Part shown: one piece after another, positions 12,601-27,100 of the stretch | Layout of the letters: every line of letters begins with the position of its first letter | Numbering within the stretch: position 1 is the first letter of the stretch | Origin: Istiophorus platypterus | Lineage: Eukaryota; Chordata; Actinopteri; Istiophoriformes; Istiophoridae | Length of the DNA: 64,000 nucleotides | Direction: 5' to 3' | Assembly: GCA_016859345.1 (NCBI GenBank) | Contig: CM029134.1 | Span: 10,775,560 to 10,839,559, forward strand | Position numbers and translations under genes: made by a program | The notes under the pieces: generated by a model | The model's database searches: none | What the model was told of the DNA's origin: nothing | Seen by the model: the letters and a program-made list of their open reading frames with translations, nothing else

Positions 12601-14910
12601 TAATAACTCACTGAAAAATCTGAAAAATCCTACAGCAACAGATATAACCTTCACTGTGCTGTATGCATACTCTCAGTCATATGCTGTATTTGGCAGCTAA
12701 TAGGCTTGTTAGAGGTTTCAGCCCCTAAAAATTAGGTTTTCCTCTTCCTTCCTCCACCCACCCACACCCACAAACACACAAACACACACACACACGCAAT
12801 TAAAGTGGTAAAGATATGGTTACAGACTTCATGCCTTTCATGCCTGTTTACAGAGATCTCCCCTTAATGAACTTTCCTTCAATTTTCAAAATCTTTTTTT
12901 TCCCTCCTCATTTTATTATCTTTATGTTGATTTTTCTTACTAAAGGCTCCCTCTCTCATTAATATGGAAAATGCAACAACCTATTATTTCATCATAGTTT
13001 CTTAAGTGCTTGTTTGATTTCTGTGCAACTGTAAACAAAACTCAAGGTTAGATCATGTTTTTTTTATCTAACCTGAAAAAATAAAAAGGGAGAGTAGACT
13101 GATAGATGTTTTAGGTGCTTATATAACTAAAGTAATGACCCATATTTATTTTTCACAGCATCAGTTTGACCCTCCTGCAAATCACAGACAAAAAGCTTGA
13201 TTTTAGCTGCTACAGATGTGGGTCAGTCCCGCACGCCCACATGTGCCTGAGTGTGTCGGCGTGTTTGTCTGTTTGTAGGAGACACAACTGACAGGTCATG
13301 TGTCATCCTATGGGAGACCAGAGCAGCTACAACACTCAAGGCGCCCTCTTGTTTTTGCCCTTATTCCACTGTTTCTGCTTTCCTCTGTTCTCCCTTTTCT
13401 CCCTCTCCCTTTCACCCACTCTCACGACCCCCCCCCCCTTCCCCGCCCCCCAGCCACAGCAGCATTTCTGGCAGCCTGCCCAGCCCCTGCAGGTATCGAT
13501 GCATCTATTATTAGGCCAATCACAGATATTGTAACGACCGGGCTGACAGCTATTGTTTCAACTTCTTGAGCAACATTATACTGTAGGTGCACATTGCAGA
13601 GCTTCATTACGGATTAAATGAAAAAAAAAAATGAGGCCAATCATCCCACAGGAAAGAAGAAGGGGAATTATAAATTAATCATTACAACAAAGTATGAGAG
13701 CACTCTCTTGCTTTCAGCCATCTAGAATCTCCCACCATCTCCAACACTGCTGCTGCTGCTCCTCACTGCCTCTCGTCAGAGCCTCTGCAGTCACATCTGG
13801 GCTAACAAAGCCTCCAATAAAGTATACACACCGTTAATGCTAATACACACATGCACAGCAGAAACAGCTCCATCTGCGGATTCATCCACCTGAATCACCA
13901 ACGCTCATCATCTGCTTAACATCAGCGTAATGTGTGTGTCTGTGTGTGGCGACTAAATAATGACTCAATGGTAATGTGCTCTACTAATCAATACTTTTTT
14001 TTTTGCCCTCATTTAGCATCAGAGGCTTCTTCTTAGTGAAGACGACGAGTGGAGATTCAGAAACCAGCTGTTCTTCTTTTGTTCTTTCAGCTCCGTTCAG
14101 TCACAGGTTTTATTAAGAATAGCAGCTATTTGTGCATATTTTTAGATGATTGGACATGTCAGCCTGCTGGCGAGGCAGAAAGGAGTCCAACTGCTGCTTT
14201 TAGCATTCAAAGCATTTAACAGCCCATTTGTCATTTGGCTCAGACTCCAAGCAAAATAAAACTGTTCCCGCTGATTTGGCCACATTTCCCTTGTAAAGAG
14301 ATTTTTGGCCTTAGTGTGGCGGAGGTCGATAAAAATAGGGCAAATTAATTTTTAAAATACATGCAGCAAGATTGGTCTAACCCTCCATGTGGTCCATTCT
14401 GCTTCATGTAAAGTCTGTTTAAAGAAAAAAAAAAACAAGTCTAAACAAATGAGACGTGAAGCATTTCTCAGTTTTAGCTGTTATAAATAGACTTTCTAAC
14501 TTCAGCTAAGATCTTGCTTTGCCACAGCCTCCATTTTCTTTTTATTTGAGTTCAAAACACTTTTTGTATTTGATTTTCTTTAGTTTACAAGATAATAGCC
14601 TTGTTTAACAAGCTGCAGTTTACCAGCCCTCTGTCCTTCAGGGCTGAACGAGGCGGAGCTGTTGTCAAGGAAACAGCTGTGTGGTCTAAGAAATTGCAGT
14701 GTTTACACCGCAGCGATGTATGTTTATCTTTCCAGCCACGTGAACCCCAGGCTGCCTGATCAGAATTTTTACAGACATATTCTTAAAACTATACCTTATC
14801 TTCATTATGTGCCAGAGTTTGGCAATTACTTTAAAATAAATCAAATTTTGAAATAACTTAAACACATATATATGAATACATATATACATGAGGACTAGAA
14901 AGATATCTGC

Positions 14911-14949
<39 letters not shown>

Positions 14950-17900
14950 TGTGTGTGTGTGTGTGTGTGTGTGAATGACCGCTGGGGTTGGATGTTGCTC
15001 CAACATGATTTTTTTTTTTTTATATAAAGGTACATTTACATTAGGTCTTTCAAGTGAAGATAAGACGGACTGAAATATTTCTTGACTTTAGATTAATTTG
15101 GGCAAGTGAAAATAATGGTGAATACTCAGGTAAACATCAATGTAGCATAGCCAAAAGTCCCTGAATATTTGGGTCTGGGTTCACCCCTATTTTCACTTTC
15201 CTGCTCCATGTGTCTTGGGTAAATAGCAGAGCTATCAGACATAAAAAAGCTATTTGCAAATGAAACCAAGAAGCATTTCAGTGCCTCTAGCAAGAGTTTA
15301 GGTGTAAAGGTTCAGAGATGCATACATGTGTCTAAATGTGAATCATATCAAATGAAAAGGTGGGTTAAATCACATCCAGATTTTATCCAAAAATGAGACA
15401 CTTAAAATGAGAAGTGTAAATATAGCCATGGTAAACTTCATTTGTGGCTAGAACTCAACATGGCCCCGACTCAGCCGACAGTGTAAAGTCCACTTGTAGT
15501 CCACGGAGTCAATCGTGCTAGTTCATGTGCCCACAAGTTATGGCTCGTTTGCATATAGACAGTATGAGATCTAAACAAACTAGATGTAAATAGGCGGCCC
15601 TGTGCCTGACGGGATAATTCAGGGAATGGGAAAAAAAACTGCAGATGCTACGGCACCATTAATCTGTGGTCATGTTTGAATGAACATGCAGCGAGATGCA
15701 CTTACATCCTCATTGGTGGTCTGGTTGAGAGAGATCAGGTAGGTGTGGAAGCCAGTCAATCCCACCACTGACCACAGGGTGAAGAAACACACCAACACCT
15801 CCAGCACAGTGAACTCAAGTTAAGAGAAGAGCATCAAATGTTATCTGCCCAGCACATGGTCACTGATTAAACAGTGGACAGCAGGTGATGGCAAAATGGG
15901 AGACAGTTATGCAACATGATTAAAGCCAGTGACAGTCAGTGGAGGAACCAAAGCCTTATGAAGAGTATAGGGTCAAAGGCAGGAGGTTTCTACCCTTTTA
16001 ACTGTGCAAAGAAAGCTTGAAATATATTTAATCTATTACTTTAAAATGGGTGCTAAACCTACCCTTAGTTACTTCTACTACCTCTACGCAACCCTCCATT
16101 CTTGCTAATTATGCTAATATTAGCTTCATGAGTCAATTGAAAATGTTGAATCCAGCACATATAGCATGCAAGGCAGCTGTTTTTGATGTGTGTATTCTAC
16201 AGTCAGGATGGAAAAGGATATGTTCCAGGTGTTTCTTTCAAAGTGTTTAAAAAGCCTTTATCCACTGAACCTGTGAACAGACAGAGAGAAGTTAAGAAGG
16301 GAAAAATATAGACTTTCTAAAAATCCCAGAGCTATGTTCCTTTTCAGAGGAATAAAATTAATACCAATACTAATTTTCTTTCTTCTGAAATGGAAAAACT
16401 TACATACGACGCAAACATTAAGATAACAAGCCCAGAGCTAACTATCCTGACTCGAACCACTCCTGTTTCCACATCTGTCTTGTTACCATCTGTGTTAGTA
16501 GAACAAGGAAGCGGGAGGCTGAGAATGAAAGAGGAATCGTGTCAAGCTGTCAAGTTGCTGTTGCGTTTCGTGTCACACTTCAGGAAAAGCCTGGTTGGAA
16601 TTAGGTCATAGTTTCAGAACATGTGCATGCATTTTCATAAACAGCAAAAGCTGCTCGTGAGCTTGTGTCACACGTCGTTCTTTCCATTTTGCAACTTTCC
16701 TGCAGATTTAGATTTGTCAATCCCCCTACATGAGACACCAGTCTGTTCCCTCTGATTGGACAATTGATACTTACGCATGACCACATGGACGATGTCAAAA
16801 GTGAAGATATAAATGGTGAGTAGGGAGAGGGACAGGGTGAACAGGTAGAAGTATCGGTAGTTTCTCTTGCCCACACAGTTGCCGACCCATGGACAGTGGT
16901 GATCAAAACGGTCTGTGGGGAAAAAAAAAAAAAAAAAAGGTGACCGCATAAATATGTGAAATGTACCAGAGGCTTCGCACCGACTTTGTTAGAAACCTGA
17001 CACATTTGGAAATCAAATGAGTGTTAAAAATACACCAGCATGAGCTGCAGTTTTATAGTCGAAGATAGCTTTGTGCATCAACTTCTGTTAACCTGTGGTC
17101 TAAATATAGAGATCACTTCCTCTTTGCCTCTCTTATATCATTTGGAGGCGAGCCAGATGACAGACAGCAGAGGTAAACATCTTTGCTTTACACTTCACTC
17201 TGCAGCATAGAGATTGAAATAACAACCAAGGTATAAGATTTAAATATGTTTAAAAGGTGCTCATATCCATTTTGAGTGAACTGTATAGATACTGTTGCCC
17301 TTTTGTAGCTATATTAGTGACATGGCTCAGCTAAGGACAGCAACAGTGGTCCACCACTGTGGTCCTAAGTGAAATATCTCAACCACTATTGAATGGGTTG
17401 CCATTAAAATGAGGTAAAGACATTCATGGTCCGTAGAGGATGAAGCCTAGTGACTTGTGATCCCCTGACTTTTCCTCTAGCAGGCTGACATTTGTGGTTG
17501 TGAATGTTTACATTTGATGGATTGCCATGATATTTGGAGACACATCCATGCTCCCCTCAGGATGAATTGTAATAACTTTTGTGATCCATTAACAGGACAG
17601 GAGACCTCTACACTGTTCAAACACTGTGTTAATTGCGGATGTCAGAAAACTATTTGCCCCACTTATTTGCACTATTTAATCCCTGAACCATGAGGTGTGA
17701 TTCCAAGGTCTGGAACCAGACGAACACATTAACCCCATATTCAGTTTTTTTTTCAATAACCCCTATAGTTGATTTTTGGACTGCAAAGCTATTACAACAA
17801 AAAAGCCTTCACCTTTCAAACACTTACTGACCACATTGTATATGTGAAATTGCATAATACAGTCTATTATCCACAAAAGGCCCTGGGTATGAACATTATA

Positions 17901-18047
17901 ATATGTGAAATAATTTGGCTTTTTTTTTTTAATTTTATTTTAATTGACCTGCATATTCTTTGAAAGGTTTTCACCGCTAGAAACAATGTTAAATTGAGAA
18001 GGAAAAGATATGACTGCGGCAAGAGAGGGTCTAAGGCATGCTGCTTG

Positions 18048-18144
<97 letters not shown>

Positions 18145-21100
18145 TACAGCAGGTGGACACAGATGAACCAGTGTTCACAATGACTGAGCACTTATTCCCT
18201 CTCTTAGCCTCCACTGTCTCCCTTCACATCGCCTGTGAGTCTGCGCTCCTTTCAAACGCATTCCTCAATCATCAGCAGCCAAATGCCTTGTTATTCTGCA
18301 GAGATAAAATAGCTACACACCCACCCACCCACACACACACCCACCAACCCGCACAAAAACGCATCACATCACAACACGCAAACGCTCACAGTTCAAAACC
18401 ACCTTTAAAATTCAAAGCACTTTCTAAAATAATGCTCTCTGTGAAGTTTATGGTCCATTATTTCAGCTGTCTAAAAGTTCTGCACCCTGTCTACTTATAC
18501 AAACATTTATTTATAAAGCTTTGATTTTTTTTAAAAATAATTTCATCACTGTGACAAATGACAGCAGAGGGAAAATTAAGGTCAAGGCTTTAGTAATAAT
18601 CATCATGTCAGCAAGCTATTTTCCCACTTACAAAAAACATTGCTCACCTTTCTATTTCTGAAAAACAACTATAAACCCATTTCGATGACAAAAGCCTTTG
18701 TTAAGATTGAAAGTGATTTCTCACCAACACAGTTGTCACAGATGCTGCAGTGAGACGCTCGAGGTGGTCGGAAGATCTTGCAGGTGTAGCAGTACTTGAG
18801 CTTGACGATCTGGTTGTTGATCTGAACGTTGCGGATTCGAGGAGGCGGCCGCTGCCCCGCGGGGACGTTGCCGTTGGCAGCCTCTGTGGACAACAAAAAG
18901 CAAGACAATTAAGCAGGTGCTCAGACAAATAATTCTAAAATATGTTATCTAATCACAACTCTAATACAACAACACCATAAACTATGCCCTAAGAAAACAC
19001 GACTCAACACAGCTCTTACGCCGTCAAATTAATGAGCATTACTTGCTTCACAAAAGGTAGTTTCTTGCAGTTCTGTTGCACTTGGTTGCATTAGATTGTA
19101 CATTTGTTCACAATATAATGTTTGTCTGCTGTATATTTCTTAAATGGGCAGAGAGAAATGCGAGATTCAGTGGCAAGGACAAGAATGAAATGAGACGTAA
19201 ATCTTGACAGCTAAACCTTGAGAACGTCAGTAGGTGACAACATTGGCTCGATAAGGTATTGACGACAGTGGATTTATGTGTATTCACTGCTGAGCTGTCA
19301 ATATTATATATTGGCAACACTATAGTGCACTGTATCCTGCTCTATTTGGGCACCGGCTAATCTTCCAACCACTTGAATGACTATATTTCACAGTCATATC
19401 TTTTACATGAGACAGTCTTGCTCCTGCACAGCAGTCACCGACCAACTGAAATTCTCTTAGATTCTTTCTCCTTGGGAATTCAGATTTTTCTGATTATGTT
19501 GCACCACAGGAGCTGCGAGGTTAGAGGGGCTGGCTAATGACCAGAGGGTTGCTGGCAGGAATCTGTCAGGAGAAAGACTGATGGGGTGAATACACCATTA
19601 ACATGCCGCACTGGGCAGTTATGAATTTTGAGTTAAGGAAAAGGACCAGACATGCTCGTTTGACTTCCTGGGGATGCATGAAGATTGGTATTTATGTAAA
19701 TCAAATTATCTGGGCTGGAGAACCTGTTTAGAGATGAGTAGAGGAAAATATTCTGCATTGCATATTCATTATTTGTATGTATCTCTGATCACTCTCTGTT
19801 AAGTAAAACTAAACCTATATAAATAATTGAAACTACCAGGTAATTTCATTTGAATTATTTCTATACAAGCTTGTGTATCAAAATGATTCACAATAAATCT
19901 ACAGACAAGATTAGGAAATATACTTAATCTGGCAGTACAAAACACCATGCATTATGAATCTAAAGAACATGGGATTAGTGGATTTCAGGATAAACCGATG
20001 GAAAAGAAATTAATGAGTCATCACTCACGGGGAATGATGCCACTCCCTCTGGTAGCAGACCTCGGCCTGCAGAGCTCAGCCTGCAAGTGGCATTACATAT
20101 TCCAAGAGGATGCCTCTCTTTGTATTAGCATTCCCCCTCCGGACTAGTCACTAACAGGCTGAGGGGACAGAGCACCGAGGCAGTGTCAGCCTCATCGACA
20201 TGCCTGCCTCAGCCTCAGAATGAGACTAAACATCCACATCTGCCCTCTTCTGAGATCACGCCCACGCTAATACCAGATATAAAGCTATCCAAACACATTA
20301 AAAAGCAAACTGCGTAAGAGCTATAAGTGTGGGATGATGCTGTTAAACCAAGTGCTTAATTTAAGCTGCTGCAGTGCTTATTCCTCATACCACATGACAC
20401 ATTTTGAGCAAAAAGTTGATCGATATTTTGCCACTTTGGGAGATTTTAGGTTGAATGTAAAAAATAAAACTAAAACAGGAAGGTAGAAGACTGAAAATAG
20501 GTCAACCACCAGTGAAGGGTTCGGGAAGCTATGAGCCAAACCTGGTCCAGAGAAACACAAAACCGATGCGCTACTAAACAGAGTGACCTAGAAAGACCCA
20601 GAAAGACCTAGAAACTCCGGAGGTTAAGAGACGTAGAGAGGGTGAGATGAGTATAGAGTGAGGTGCTTTAAAGGAAAAGTCTGACATTTTGTAAACTATA
20701 CTTATCTGATTTTATTTTTTTTTTTAATAGTTATTTGTTAGGGCATGTTTATACCTTTATTGGATTGGGACAGTGAAGACGGAGATCAAATGTGCAGAAA
20801 GACAGTAGGAGGCTGACGTGCAGGAAATGGTCCAGCCAGCTGGGAGCTGAGCCAGGGACCCACTGCTCAGGCAATTAACATACACATAGTGTGCTCCCCT
20901 ACCACACGGCTATCAGCTAACCCCGCTTATTGGTTTGGTGGTTTCTTTTTCATTACTGAGAATTACATTAAAATATTGAAACCACTCTCACATCTGTCTA
21001 TCTTTCAAGCTCATTAAACTACATGTTAATTGATGACATGTTGTTATTTAATCGGTACCATAACTGAAATGTAAAAAAGCCAATATAACTTCTTTTTACA

Positions 21101-24100
21101 GGTGGTCATGTGCCAGACTATTTCTTGGTGTGGACCGCTAACTTCTTGGAGTCCTTTCTGTTTGAACCTGGTCCAAAAATAGAGTAGCCTCTTCTCTTTT
21201 TCCCTTTATGAATTACTTTCTCACAAAGTATCTTAATTTAGTGATGGACTAAAAATTTATATGTACACCAGCTGAAAACAAAGGTCTTTAATGCTTACAC
21301 ACATTAGTTATTATTGAGTCTGTTTACTAATTATTTTATAACTCAATTAGGGAGTGACAATAAGTCCAAATCCCACATTTTGAATTTTGTTGGTCAGGGA
21401 GCTGAATTACAGCTTGTGCCTTTAACTGAAGATGTATTTTAGTCTATAAACGATCTACATCCTATAGAGTTATTGACTGTGGTTCTAAAAGATTTCAAAA
21501 TTCAAATAATTACGTAAAAATAAATAAATTAAAAGACTTAACCTCTGTGTTCTCAACGATACTTGAACCTGGAATGTCTGTTTGTGTATACATGATATAA
21601 GTAGTGTGTGGTTAATTTGCTTTATCAAATAAACATGAGAAAAAAAATGACTGTTTAGCTGATCAACAGAAATTGATGAGTGATAATACAAAGCAAAAAG
21701 ACTGGAAAATGTCAAATTGTGAAAACTTAGCATGGTAAATTTTGGCATCGTGTGCATCTGTAGACTGCCAAGCTTTAAATACAATACAATCCAGAACACC
21801 TGCCAATACAAACTTTCTGTGTGTTATTCATTCCATCAAATAGCGGTAATTTCCTCACTCTTCTGCACTGATGCTTCCCTTACTTTTTCCTGTTTCAAGT
21901 AATTGTAAATCAAATGTCTTCATGTTTTATTCTGTTGGTTGTCACTTCAGGTTCTGGGAACTTTCAATGGGCATTTTTTTCATGATTTACAGACAAGAGA
22001 CCAAACGAACACTGGAAAAAAAAATAAAATCAAAACACTTACTAATTACAAAAATAGCCACCAGTTGCAACTCTTGTCACATAGATGTTCTAATATAAAT
22101 TCTCTGCCAGGGTCATCACGGCCAAAGTTAAACCACAGAGCCTTTGTCATCCGGCGAGCAGAATGAGTCACAGTCATGATGGGAGAGGCACTGGCTGCCA
22201 GCTAACCCATTCTCAGAGGACTGAGTGCCTCAGCCTTGTTTTTACAGTTCACCTCTATCATGAGCAGAGACCGGTCTCCACCCATGTCTCTCGCCTGGAG
22301 ATAGAGAGCACGAGCGACGGCCGAAGGACAAGATGAATCTTTAACAGAGACAAAGAGTGAACACTGAACAGCCACACGGGCAGACAGGGATGGAGGGAGG
22401 GTGACGATGCACGGCGGGCTGTTGCAGAAATATTACAGAGTGACTTATCCTCCAGACATAAAGAGAGTCTGGAGAGCCGAGGGACTGGACATGAAAAGCA
22501 CAAAAATGCACTGCTGATGAGGACAAGAGGACTTTTTTTGGTTTGTTTTCAAAGGCTATGTTGTCATTGAACAGTTAGTTTTGTAGAATGAGACGCACAG
22601 AGTCCTTGTAACTAATGCTTGTCAGACTGAGCTATACATCCATGGATCAGCACAACCAACCTTTGGCAACGTAAAACATAACGAACATGAACGAACCAGC
22701 AGGACAGAGGACGTCTGCTACCTCCCTAATTAGCCTAAATACTGAATTATTTATTCTTCTAAAACACTTTCACATTAGCTGCTTCCCCCTAATTTGCTGT
22801 ACACATCCCTGGATGTCATTCAATACAGACAAACTAGATGACGATGATGTACCAGCACAGGAGCCTTAATAACCAATTGTTCTGTTTTTGACTCAACATT
22901 TGAATGGATGTAGCTAATGGATTTGTGTCTAGTGGCATTATCAGTACTGACCGTGAATAATAGCTCTAAAAACATTTCAGGGGCCAGCGCTAGACTTTCA
23001 CATTTGAACAAACGCTACTTCAGAACTGCAAAAAATGTGCACTGGATCTGAGCATTATTACTGAAAGGTGCATGGGTAAATTGGGAGGCTGCTGAAGTGG
23101 CTTTACTCTTTTCTACGGTTATCAGCAAATTGATTTTTTGGCAGACCTGTCTTTACAAATTCTACAAATGTATCTTACAAGCATTTTCCGGATTCACGCA
23201 ACCATTGCGTATTTCAAATTCTAGTCAAAATGCAAAGGTTTGTAAAGACACAAAATATTTCATTAAAAATTACATGAATGTGTTTATACATATCAATATA
23301 TTTTTTTAAATATTGTATTTAATGTAATGATGTAGCGATAAGGAATGTCATTTTGGATTTCAGTTTTAACTAAATTTACTTAAACTTGCAATAACTGATA
23401 TTTTCCGCAACTTGGTAGCAGCAAAAACAAATCTGAACAGAGAGCCGACATATCAACTTTTTATGATCTTGTGGCGAACTTGTTAGAAAACTTACAATTC
23501 CAGAATTTAGCAGTTCGAGCAGAACAACTTTACCATTCATCAGACCACCTGACCAATATACATAGGTGTCTGATAGTCACTCTTTTTGTAGCTCTGTTTT
23601 TGGTCTCTACCAATGTCTGAGGGCAATATGTCTTTTTAGCTGCTAAATGCACCCATATGGCATCAGCAAAGGAGTTAAACTATCATGAATCTTGTCAAAC
23701 AGTTCGGAAAAATTAATGGAAAACTATTTTTGGGGATGTATAAAGGCCCTGAAAACTGTTTGGTCTATTAGCTTCTTTTAGAAATTACATTTTACATTAA
23801 CAAACTGTTTTCTGTCAACTTTATGTTTTGGTTTTGTTTTTTTCACATGAGAGTGTTGTTTCACGCTACGCTTTTTCAGCCATGGATATATGCTAGATTT
23901 TAAGCCAAATCTGAAATGTAATACAAGTGAGAGGAGAGATTAGAAGTCCCCTGGAAATAAAGAAGAAATTTTTTTTTTACGATTTTCTGTAAACCATTCC
24001 TGTAACTCACCAATTTCCATCTCAATGAATGTGGCTTCCTCTGGGAGGGCCCGTGGAAGCACCCCCGGGTCACTGAAGCTGGTCCTCAGCAACATGGCCA

Positions 24101-27100
24101 TGACGAAGAGGAAGAGCAAGACAGCGAAAACTGGGATGCTAGGAGACAGATGCACAGCCAAGTACGGACATCTGTAGGAGGAGGAAAAAAAAAGAATTGT
24201 GAATAAAGATAAACATCCAGTTGGAAACTGGTTTAAGTTTATCGCAGGAAATAAAAGAGGGAAACTGTTTTTTCCTTATTTAGCAATAAGCTGTAAAGCC
24301 ATAGTTTTTGACTGCAGTAACTCCGTATGTCTTTCTCATAGTATACAACAGCACTGCAACTGAACATCGTGTCCTTGTATCTTGCTTTCTTCAGGATTTC
24401 ATTAGAGCTGCAATGGTAGGTCGATTAGTCAATTGCCTGATTAGACGCCAGTGGAAAATTAAGGAGTTACTTTAATAACCGAATAATCTTTAAAGTAAAT
24501 TTTAATGAAAAGAAGTTCCAGTATTTTTAAGTGTTTTATCTTTGTTTTACATCATTGTAAGTGTTTTATCTTTGGACTTTGGACTGTTAGTCTGTGTCCC
24601 CTAGGATCTGAGGACAATGTGATGGAAAATTAAAAAATAAAAATAATGACATTTTATAGTCAAAACAATTAGTAATTGTCAGATTAGTTGATAATAAAAG
24701 TAATCTTAGCCCCAAACTCTTTTACTTGAAATATTTTATATCTTTACATCACAACTACATGTGATGACTGTAACAAAATAACAAAACAGAAATGGGAGAA
24801 CTCTCAAAAAAAAGCACAGAGGACATGACAGAACAAAACAACACATATTCTGAACTCATGTTCTGAGCACAAGGTTGCGAACTGTGAGAGCTGCCCTTTC
24901 ACAGGACCGTGCAGAAGTCATGACCGTGAATAAACAACACCTTGCCATACTCCCCTCACCTTCTGGAAGAGTGGAGAAACATTAGCATAACTTTGATTGC
25001 CAGGACATTGAGATTAGAGCCAGCAGGGCTTCTCCAACAAGGCGTGCTGCTCAGTGTGATAACAGATGTGAGCTGCAGAGCAAAGTGCTGCAACAGAACA
25101 GGGAACAGCAGCAGCAGAGGCTTCTGCGTGCAGTTATTAATAGTTCAACTGCGGCCTCAACTCCCTCCCGTGTAACCAGAATCCTATATTCATAATGCAA
25201 CACTTATGTTGCACTACAGGACTGCAAGGTATTGTGTCATATCTTATACAAGACTCACCTTTGTACTGCATGCCATGCATAAAGCTGCCCGAACAACTAA
25301 CACTTACACTACTTCGTCATAAGGGAAATGGAAATTTGAACCATTGACACTCTATGCAGAGAGAGAGAGAGAGAGAGACAGAGAGATCGATCGATAGAAA
25401 GTTTTGTTTGATCAGACTCGATATAGCTATTGTTTTATTCCACACCCAATGTGCTGGAGTACAATGCTAACGCAGCCTGTGTATCTGTCCGAATATTTAT
25501 GAACATTTACTCTCATGAATAAAACTGTCAATCAACAGCAAAATAAATCAGCGACAATTTTGATTAACAATTGATCTCTCAACCGGTTCCAGTTTTGGTT
25601 TTCCACTCTCTACTTTTTACAAGATGATATTTTTACAGTTGATTATCTTTGTGTTTTGGACTGTCCCCAAGTCAAAACATGTGATCTGACAGTCATCTAT
25701 TCATCTACTACAGTACAGTGCAGTGACAAGCCCACAACACACACACACAAACACACACACACACAAAAAAAAACACACACACAAAACACACACAACACCT
25801 GCTGGACTGGTATGAGCGGTTTCTCTGCAGAGCTTTTTTTCACACTAATGGAAACAAGGAGCAGAGATCAAATCAATAGAAATTTCCACTGGAGCAGGAC
25901 TGTGAAGTATGGTTGGCCCATTTGTTAGTGCAGAGACAGCAGAAGGCAGCCAGTGGATTCGGACTGAGGGGAAGCAGTCTGTCGATGAAGTGTAATTCCC
26001 ATAATGACGACTGGTAGACGTTCGCAGCACACTCTATCATCACTTCCAATCAAGCCTCCACGTCCTTCCTGAATATGACCATTTCCTGTCCTGATGACGA
26101 GCAGGGTGGTGCTTGCACATTGACACCATGTGTTCATCAGTCAAAGAGGCAGCAGAAAAAAACGACACTTAATCTGGCCCCGTGTCCAGGAGGGAAAAAT
26201 GTTTTTATCAGCAAGGCGATCAATAAGACGGCCAAACAACAATCATACGCCGAGCCGGTTCGTGGCATAGGCGACATAGGCGGTAGCCTAGGGGGCAGAA
26301 TGTCAGGGGGGCGTCGCAAGAGCGGAATATGGCAGTGACTTGATTTTATTAATCATGGTTACAATAACAACATTATCAAAAAATAAAAAAAAACAACAGC
26401 CTTTCAATTCTGATCTGTCAGTCACAAGTCAACAACACGGTGGAATAAACATTGCTGCTCCTCAAAATCAATTATTTTGTAATGAAAAGGTCCAATCTCA
26501 CAGGTGCAAAAGGACAAAAACAGGAAAGAGGAGGAGGAAAAGGAAGCTCAGTATAGAGATATGTTGTCTTATGTTAACAATCAAACGTATTTTTCCAGTG
26601 GATGTTTCATTTGTAGTAGCTAGCTAGCTACGCAGCAATAAAACTAATGCTAGGTAACAATGCTAAGATAGCTGCTAAACCCAGATGCAGATCGAAGGAT
26701 GTGAATCTGAATGGCAAACCAGCAGTGATGGAAAAGTACTCAGATCCTTTACTTAAGTAAAAGTATCAATACAGCAATGTAAATATATTCCATTACAAGT
26801 AAATGTCATGTATGAAAAATCCTACTAAAGTGAAAGTGCATAAGTATTGGCAGCAAAATGCGAAATTAAAAGTACTAGTTTGGTCCCTTTGAATGATATA
26901 TTAATACATATGACATCATTAGATTATTAATACTGAGGTATTGGTTTGTGAGAAGCATGTTACCATTGGAGTTGCTGGAGGTGGAGCTACTGTGAACTAC
27001 CTAATATAGAGTTTTATATGTAGGGACACGAGATAAATCTGAGGGGCATGAGATGATTAATGGTTAGAGGAAAAAAAAAAGTTCTGATACAAAAATCTTT

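Noticed and set aside
15706..15822. GT-AG acceptor (acttgag) for zdhhc9 exon 6
   Set aside because: It would give an out-of-phase extension and leave exon 5 without any GT donor. The AT-AC pair fits phase, branch site and protein.
16601..17005. 134-codon minus-strand ORF containing a shifted DHHC exon
   Set aside because: It is the wrong frame of zdhhc9 exon 4. The correct frame gives DRFDHHCPWVGNC.
26230..26340. Possible gene at a G/C-richer island (ggcgacataggcggtagcct)
   Set aside because: Reads like a piece of a decayed transposon-type repeat, with no long or conserved frame.
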